Shown in pieces: positions 47,508 to 51,365 of a DNA stretch of 51,365 nt; the stretch's first letter is position 1, and each line of letters starts with the position of its first letter. The stretch is taken from contig CAZCEC010000046.1 of the NCBI GenBank assembly GCA_964497615.1, positions 1 through 51,365 of the forward strand. Direction: 5' to 3'. A model generated the notes under the pieces. It was not told where the DNA came from and made no database searches. It saw only the letters and a program-made list of their open reading frames with translations. Made by a program: the position numbers and the translations under genes. The DNA comes from CAZCEC01 sp964497615. GTDB lineage: Bacteria; Chloroflexota; Anaerolineae; Anaerolineales; UBA6663.

Positions 47508-47894
47508 ATGACCTCCATCCTCATCGTCGACGACGATCCGGACATGGCCGAGTTGCTCGGCCACATGGCCGACATCCTGGGCTACGAGCACCGCTTCGTG
47601 CGCACCGGCGTCGAAGCCCTGGCCGCTATCGCCGCCCGCCAGCCGGACGCCATCATCCTGGATGTAATGCTGGAAGAGACCGACGGCTGGCGGCTGTTCG
47701 ACCAACTTCAGCCGGCCACCAAAGCCCCCATCATCTTCATCACCGCCTGGCGCACCGGCGAGAACCGCCTCAAGGCCAACGCCCTGCGCGCCGACGGCTT
47801 CCTCGCCAAGCCCATCTCGCACCAGGACTTCGCCGCCGCCCTGGCGCGCGTGCTGGGCAAGCCAGCCCGCCGCCTCTCACCGCAGGAAGCTTGA
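47508..47894 (+). CDS. Single-domain response regulator (CheY-like)
   Basis: This 128-residue protein is a stand-alone receiver domain: acidic pocket D8-D9-D10, phosphoacceptor D52 in IILDVMLEETDGW, T in FITAW and K in FLAKPIS. No DNA-binding or enzymatic output domain follows. A partner histidine kinase is not in the window. It may act by protein contacts or as a phosphate sink. The ATG at 47508 is the only good start. Confidence 0.9.
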   Translation: MTSILIVDDDPDMAELLGHMADILGYEHRFVRTGVEALAAIAARQPDAIILDVMLEETDGWRLFDQLQPATKAPIIFITAWRTGENRLKANALRADGFLAKPISHQDFAAALARVLGKPARRLSPQEA

Positions 47895-47929
47895 GCGGCG
47901 GCCCTTCGTCCTCAGAACTTAAGACCTTC

Positions 47930-48145
47930 ATGCGCGCCGCATTGGCCGAGGCGGAAGCCGCTGGCCAGGCCAGGAGTTGCCCATCGGCGCTGTCGTCGTC
48001 ATGGATGGGGAGATTGTCTCGCGCGGACGGGCGTCGGCATATCAAGACGTACCTGGGCGGTATGCTCGAACCCGAAGCCCACGACACCATGAGACGCTAC
48101 GATCCGCGCATGCTGGCCTGCCTCACGACCGGCCGCCTCCCCTGA
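47930..48145 (+). pseudogene. Decayed nucleoside deaminase fragment (tRNA adenosine/cytidine deaminase type)
   Basis: One frame starts MRAALAEAEAAGQA and another frame continues with PIGAVVVMDGEIVSRGRAS. Together these match the first 45 residues of TadA/guanine-deaminase family proteins (FMRxALxEAxxAG, then PIGAVVVxDGEI). The catalytic HAE and PCxxC motifs are absent and the frames do not connect, so the gene is dead or truncated. No other homologue was noticed here. Confidence 0.55.
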
Positions 48146-48167
48146 TACCCAATCTTCAGGCATCAAG

Positions 48168-48917
48168 ATGGGCAAAGCCGACACCTACCGCCAGCGCCTT
48201 TCCCGCTTGTCGGAATGGGAGCCATACCTGCTGAAAGAGTCGGGCCTCCCCGGTCCGCGGGCCAACCTGGAACTCGTGCAGGCCGTGGCCGATCTGGGCC
48301 GCCCCGAGCAGTTCACGCAGTGGGCGGCGCTTGGCCCTGAGGCCGCGCCCGTGAATACACCTCAGGTCTTCCTGGCCGTGTGTGGGATAGTGGGTTTGGG
48401 GCGCCTGCTGGCCGAAGGGGAACGGGCCGTACTGCCCACGCTGCGCCGCCTGGCCGCCGACCCGCGCTGGCGGGTGCGCGAGGCCGTGGCGATGGCGCTG
48501 CAGCGCTGGGGCGACGTAGACATGCCCGCGTTGTTGGCCGAGATGGCGAAGTGGGCCACGGGCGGCTGGCTGGAACAGCGCGCAGTTGCGGCGGCCCTGT
48601 GCGAGCCGCGCCTGCTGGTGAAGCCCGCGCATACGCGCCGGGTACTCAAACTGCTCGACGGCATCACTGCCGCCGTGACCCGCGCTGGACCCGCCGAGCG
48701 CAAGACCGAGCCCCTCAAGAGCCTGCGGCAGGGGTTGGGCTATTGCTGGAGCGTGGCTGTCGCCGCGCTGCCCGAAGCCGGCCAACCCGTGATGGAGAAA
48801 TGGCTGCTGAACGCCGACCCTGACGTGCGCTGGGTCATGCGGGAAAACCTCAGGAAAGCGCGGCTAGCGCGGATGGATAGTGCGTGGGTGAAGCACTGGC
48901 AGGAATTTCTCGCTTGA
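48168..48917 (+). CDS. HEAT-repeat protein
   Basis: This 249-residue all-alpha protein has HEAT-like units such as AVLPTLRRLAADPRWRVREA and VAMALQRWGDVDMPALLAEM, followed by TGGWLEQRAVAAALCEP and KWLLNADPDVRWVMRENLRKAR. The overall layout resembles DNA alkylation repair-like or conserved scaffold HEAT proteins. No catalytic motif is visible. It is transcribed alone. A protein- or nucleic-acid-binding role is the most that can be said. Confidence 0.7.
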   Translation: MGKADTYRQRLSRLSEWEPYLLKESGLPGPRANLELVQAVADLGRPEQFTQWAALGPEAAPVNTPQVFLAVCGIVGLGRLLAEGERAVLPTLRRLAADPRWRVREAVAMALQRWGDVDMPALLAEMAKWATGGWLEQRAVAAALCEPRLLVKPAHTRRVLKLLDGITAAVTRAGPAERKTEPLKSLRQGLGYCWSVAVAALPEAGQPVMEKWLLNADPDVRWVMRENLRKARLARMDSAWVKHWQEFLA

Positions 48918-48928
48918 GAAACTGCGTG

Positions 48929-48955
48929 ATCCTTCGCGCCTTTTTGTCTTCGTGG
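48929..48955. repeat. Three-unit 9-bp-period array between HEAT and GNAT genes
   Basis: ATCCTTCGC, GCCTTTTTG and TCTTCGTGG follow each other, 7 bases before the stop of the minus-strand GNAT gene (48963). On that mRNA the array is purine-rich. Confidence 0.6.
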
Positions 48956-48962
48956 TGAAGAA

Positions 48963-50081
48963 CTACTCCGGGAAGAAATCGGCCTCGAACTCGTTCATCA
49001 GGCACGCCGGTTCGCCCCCCAATTGCTCCAGCGGCAGGGCGCGGCTCACCTGCACCCGGTAGATCTTCCCGGCCACGCCCCCAAACCGGAACTTGTAGTC
49101 CTCGTCCCCGCGCAGAAAGTCAAAAGCGGCGCGCCGGTTCTCAATGGCCCACCGCAGCAAGTAGCCCATCAGCACCCAGCCCGGCGAGAGCGCATTGAAG
49201 CGCGGGTCAATCGCCGAGTTGTAGATGTACAGCCGGTTGCCATAGTCGAAGTTGAGATAGGCCGCCGCCGGTTCCCCATTCACGTCCAGGAACGCCAGCC
49301 GCAGCCAGCCGCCGGCCGCCGCAGCCAGCGCGAGGGTCTGGAACTGCGCCCGCATCGCGTCCGTCAGGAAGCGTGCCTTGTCAGCGTTGTGAGCCATCAT
49401 CGCGACGAATGTCTCGGTGGCCGCCGCCACATCCTCACCCGCCGCGCCGGCAATCATCCGCCACGTCACTTGGTCGTCGCCGCCCTCGGCTCGGCGCAGC
49501 TTCCGCCGGATCTCCTGGCGCTCCTTTTTCTCGACCATATTCGCCAGGTAGTTCTCCCAATCGTCGGGCAGGGCGATGCTAGGCACGGGCTCTAGCAACT
49601 GCTCGCCGGCCGTCCAGCCGCGCGCTTGGGCGGCGCGGGCCACGGCGGCCCGGGTGGGCGAAGGCGCAGGCAGGTTGAACAGGTCCAGCACCTCCCAGCC
49701 GGGCATGTCGCGTTGGGCCAAGCGCTCCAGCAGGCCGGCACAGAACGCTTCCGCGTCAGGCCGGGCCAGCACAAAATCCAGATAGTCCGATATCTCCACG
49801 CTGCCGATGAGATACAGGACTCGCTGACCAACCCGGTCGCGCCCGCCGTTGGGCGCGCGAAACAGCGGCGCCACACCCGCCAGCGCGCCGGCTTCATCGC
49901 GGGCCGTCACAACCAACAACTCGCCGTCCGGCCACTCGCCGCCGCCGCGCCCCGCCCACCAGGCCGCCTGATACTCGGCCCGCAGGAACGGTACCCGCGT
50001 CACCGCACGGTCGAGCAAATCATTCCACTCATCGTGCAGCCGGGCAAAAACCGCGTCATCGCGATGCAGTTCAAAATTCAT
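48963..50081 (-). CDS. GNAT-fold acetyltransferase (CelD/BioF2-like)
   Basis: This protein has 372 residues. It resembles the CelD-type acetyltransferase (PF13480): FLRAEYQAAWWAG at the start, GVAPLFRA, then LANMVEKKERQEIRRKLRRAE, AFLDVNGEPAAAYLNFDYGN and YNSAIDPRFNALSPGWVLMG. This branch is often linked to polysaccharide or cell-surface modification. It follows a PfkB kinase by one base (TGATATG), so it is cotranslated with it. The acceptor is unknown. Confidence 0.82.
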   Translation of the reverse strand: MNFELHRDDAVFARLHDEWNDLLDRAVTRVPFLRAEYQAAWWAGRGGGEWPDGELLVVTARDEAGALAGVAPLFRAPNGGRDRVGQRVLYLIGSVEISDYLDFVLARPDAEAFCAGLLERLAQRDMPGWEVLDLFNLPAPSPTRAAVARAAQARGWTAGEQLLEPVPSIALPDDWENYLANMVEKKERQEIRRKLRRAEGGDDQVTWRMIAGAAGEDVAAATETFVAMMAHNADKARFLTDAMRAQFQTLALAAAAGGWLRLAFLDVNGEPAAAYLNFDYGNRLYIYNSAIDPRFNALSPGWVLMGYLLRWAIENRRAAFDFLRGDEDYKFRFGGVAGKIYRVQVSRALPLEQLGGEPACLMNEFEADFFPE

Positions 50082-50082
50082 A

Positions 50083-50988
50083 TCAGATCGTCTTCAACTT
50101 GGCTTCGACCTGCGCCAGAGTTGGCGCGGCCGTCGCTCCACCGCGGGCAGTCGTGGACAGCCCTCCGCAAATTGTCCCCCAGCGCAGACACTCGGGCAGG
50201 GGGCGGCCATCCAGCCAGGCCTTTACAAAGCCCGAGCCAAAGCAGTCGCCGGCCCCGGTCGTGTCCACCACCGTCACCGGGATCGCCGGCACGTGAATGA
50301 TCTCCCCTGCCTGCCAGGCATATGCGCCGTTGGCCCCGTCCTTCACCACCACCAGGCGGCAATACTCCCCCAAGGCGTGCAAGGCCGCCTGGGTGTCATC
50401 CTTGCCAGTGAGAATGCGGGCTTCACTGGCATTGGGCATGAAGACATCCACATGACTGAGCGCTCGGCGCAGGGCCGGGTCATCCAGCGTAACATCGGTC
50501 AGGTGACAATCCATGGCGATCTTCATGCGCCGCGCCCGCACCACCAATTGGGCGCTGTCGAACACCGGGCCAAAGAACAGGCCCGGGATCAGCACCAGCC
50601 GCGCCTGAGTGTGCGCCAACGCCTTGATGGGGGCCGAGAGCTTGGGCTCCGGGTCGGAGTAGCTGAGGAAGGCCCGGTCGGCTGGAAAAGATGCTGCCGA
50701 AGTGACGCGCCGATACGGCCGGTCGTGATGTTGGAATAAGGCCGAGTCCAGCCCTTCCCGCTTGGCGGCCTCCAACACCAACTGGCTGAAGATATCGCTG
50801 CCAAAGTCCCCCGCCCAGCCAACCCGCACGCCGAGCCGGTGCAGCGCGACGGCGTAGTTGAACGGACCGCCAGGGACGTTGTCGAAGCCGCTGGCAAACA
50901 ACTCGCGCCCCAACTCCGGCATGCGCGGCAGGCCCGTGTAGATCAGGTCGTACCAGTAATCGCCGACCAGCAGGACATCGCAGTTCAT
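50083..50988 (-). CDS. PfkB-family carbohydrate kinase
   Basis: This 301-residue kinase has GGPFNYAVALHRLGVRVGWAGDFG near the N-terminus, DVFMPNASEARIL and the ATP-site motif VVDTTGAGDCFGSGF with the catalytic aspartate. It is shorter and more divergent than ribokinase at 10681-11604. The substrate is not clear. Because it lies between a GH4 glycosidase and an acetyltransferase, a sugar or sugar-phosphate released by the glycosidase is plausible. The ATG at 50988 is the only good start. Confidence 0.85.
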   Translation of the reverse strand: MNCDVLLVGDYWYDLIYTGLPRMPELGRELFASGFDNVPGGPFNYAVALHRLGVRVGWAGDFGSDIFSQLVLEAAKREGLDSALFQHHDRPYRRVTSAASFPADRAFLSYSDPEPKLSAPIKALAHTQARLVLIPGLFFGPVFDSAQLVVRARRMKIAMDCHLTDVTLDDPALRRALSHVDVFMPNASEARILTGKDDTQAALHALGEYCRLVVVKDGANGAYAWQAGEIIHVPAIPVTVVDTTGAGDCFGSGFVKAWLDGRPLPECLRWGTICGGLSTTARGGATAAPTLAQVEAKLKTI

Positions 50989-51048
50989 ATGATCCCCACT
51001 CCAGCCGCCTCCGCCTGCCGCCGCCTTCAGCCTGCGGCGCTTCGCCCA

Positions 51049-51365
51049 TCAGGCCAGGCGCGGGAACAGCGCGCCGTGTCGTTGAATGTACTCGTCCAGG
51101 ATGGCCTTGGCCGTGGCGTGCGTGGGCACCAGCGGGTGCAGCGCCAGCGCCGCCAGCGCGGCCTCGTAGCGCCCGGTCAGCGCGGCCTCCACCGTCAGGC
51201 GCTCGTAACCCTTCACCTGCTTCATCAGTCCCAGAGCATGGTCGGGCACCTCGCCCACTGCCAGGGGACGCACGGTGCCAGCCCCCACCCAGCACACCGT
51301 CTCCACCACGTCGCCGTCGCGCATCCCGGCGATGGCACCGCGGTTGGCGACGTTGAGGATCAGGG
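51049..51365 (-). CDS. Glycoside hydrolase family 4 (6-phospho-beta-glucosidase-like), 3' part
   Basis: Only the C-terminal part (about 105 residues) is in the window, with the coding strand entering from beyond 51365. The sequence ILNVANRGAIAGMRDGDVVE, followed by WVGAGTVRPLAVGEVP and KGYERLTVEAALTGRYEAAL, then LHPLVPTHATAKAILDEY, matches the last third of NAD+/Mn2+-dependent GH4 enzymes, including the NxxNRGAI segment. The nucleotide-binding N-terminus is outside. The PfkB gene lies 60 bp downstream. Confidence 0.85.
   Translation of the reverse strand, partial: LILNVANRGAIAGMRDGDVVETVCWVGAGTVRPLAVGEVPDHALGLMKQVKGYERLTVEAALTGRYEAALAALALHPLVPTHATAKAILDEYIQRHGALFPRLA

Noticed and set aside
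1..51365. Long antisense and out-of-frame open reading frames across most genes
   Set aside because: At this high GC content, opposite and shifted frames stay open by chance. Their translations are low-complexity (Arg/Pro/Ala-rich) and lie within genes with clear family motifs.
1..51365. tRNA, rRNA, tmRNA or CRISPR array
   Set aside because: No cloverleaf with a T-loop GTTCRA motif, no rRNA-like segment and no regularly spaced direct repeats of 23-40 bp were found by eye. A covariance search could still detect a small RNA.

Overview
The window reads as a draft-assembly contig (one 10-N gap at 35628-35637) from a high-GC bacterium, most likely a member of the Chloroflexota (Anaerolineae or Caldilineae type). 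The assignment is an inference. It rests on secreted lipoproteins with long Thr/Pro/Ala linkers, the ECF sigma and anti-sigma style, tandem CNNM/CorC proteins, R3H (Ycf45-like) ATPases, DUF2087 regulators and the general gene content. No rRNA, tRNA, CRISPR array or complete insertion sequence was recognised.

Layout. (1) 1-2460 is an accessory patch. It holds direct repeats, an orphan Rhs tip fused to a PIN-like RNase toxin domain with a probable immunity gene, a truncated ExeA-type ATPase, and 450 bp of repeat-rich non-coding DNA. (2) 2562-4406 is an M3 oligopeptidase, followed by a frameshifted four-helix-bundle gene. (3) 4922-12615 (minus) is a nucleoside salvage block: nucleoside hydrolase, ribokinase, BMP-family lipoprotein, double ABC ATPase and two permeases. 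(4) 12660-18317 (minus) is a cell-envelope block: a lipoprotein sugar dehydrogenase, MurJ, a LysM/M23 lipoprotein and a C39-like peptidase. (5) 19403-25552 (minus) is one tightly packed operon: a YtrA-type GntR repressor, SPFH/slipin, DUF4177, a PLDc_N peptide, ABC ATPase, permease, YhfC-type intramembrane protease, second ABC ATPase and second permease. The gap between the last two genes is almost entirely an exact parS site. (6) 25764-42634 (plus) holds two unknown or GNAT-like proteins, a Ycf45-like R3H ATPase interrupted by a 438-residue intein, tmk, gmk, a Memo-like protein, a CNNM/CorC pair with an upstream mini-ORF, priA, a MerR-type regulator with a 7-TM protein, a membrane protein with hexapeptide repeats, and a methyltransferase. 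(7) 42699-51365 holds two ArsR-DUF2087 regulators, an ECF sigma/anti-sigma pair, a phosphoribosyltransferase-HIT pair, a sulfite-oxidase-like enzyme, a single-domain response regulator, a HEAT protein, and a minus-strand CelD-like GNAT, PfkB kinase and GH4 glycosidase.

How the genes work together. Block 3 forms a complete route: BMP-ABC import of nucleosides, hydrolysis to base plus ribose, and ribose phosphorylation. Block 5 looks like a membrane-stress or ABC-efflux unit repressed by its own GntR protein through an operator over its promoter. Gene pairs are commonly coupled by ATGA, GTGA, TGATG or TAATG overlaps.

Most notable: the intein in the P-loop of the R3H ATPase (27830-29143); the parS site (20216-20231); the Rhs-PIN toxin/immunity cassette (431-1602); a Pro/Arg-rich mini-ORF in front of a CorC/CNNM transporter (33529-33618); purine-rich arrays with 9-bp period abutting several stop codons; a 16-bp perfect inverted repeat inside priA; and recurring small hairpin elements.
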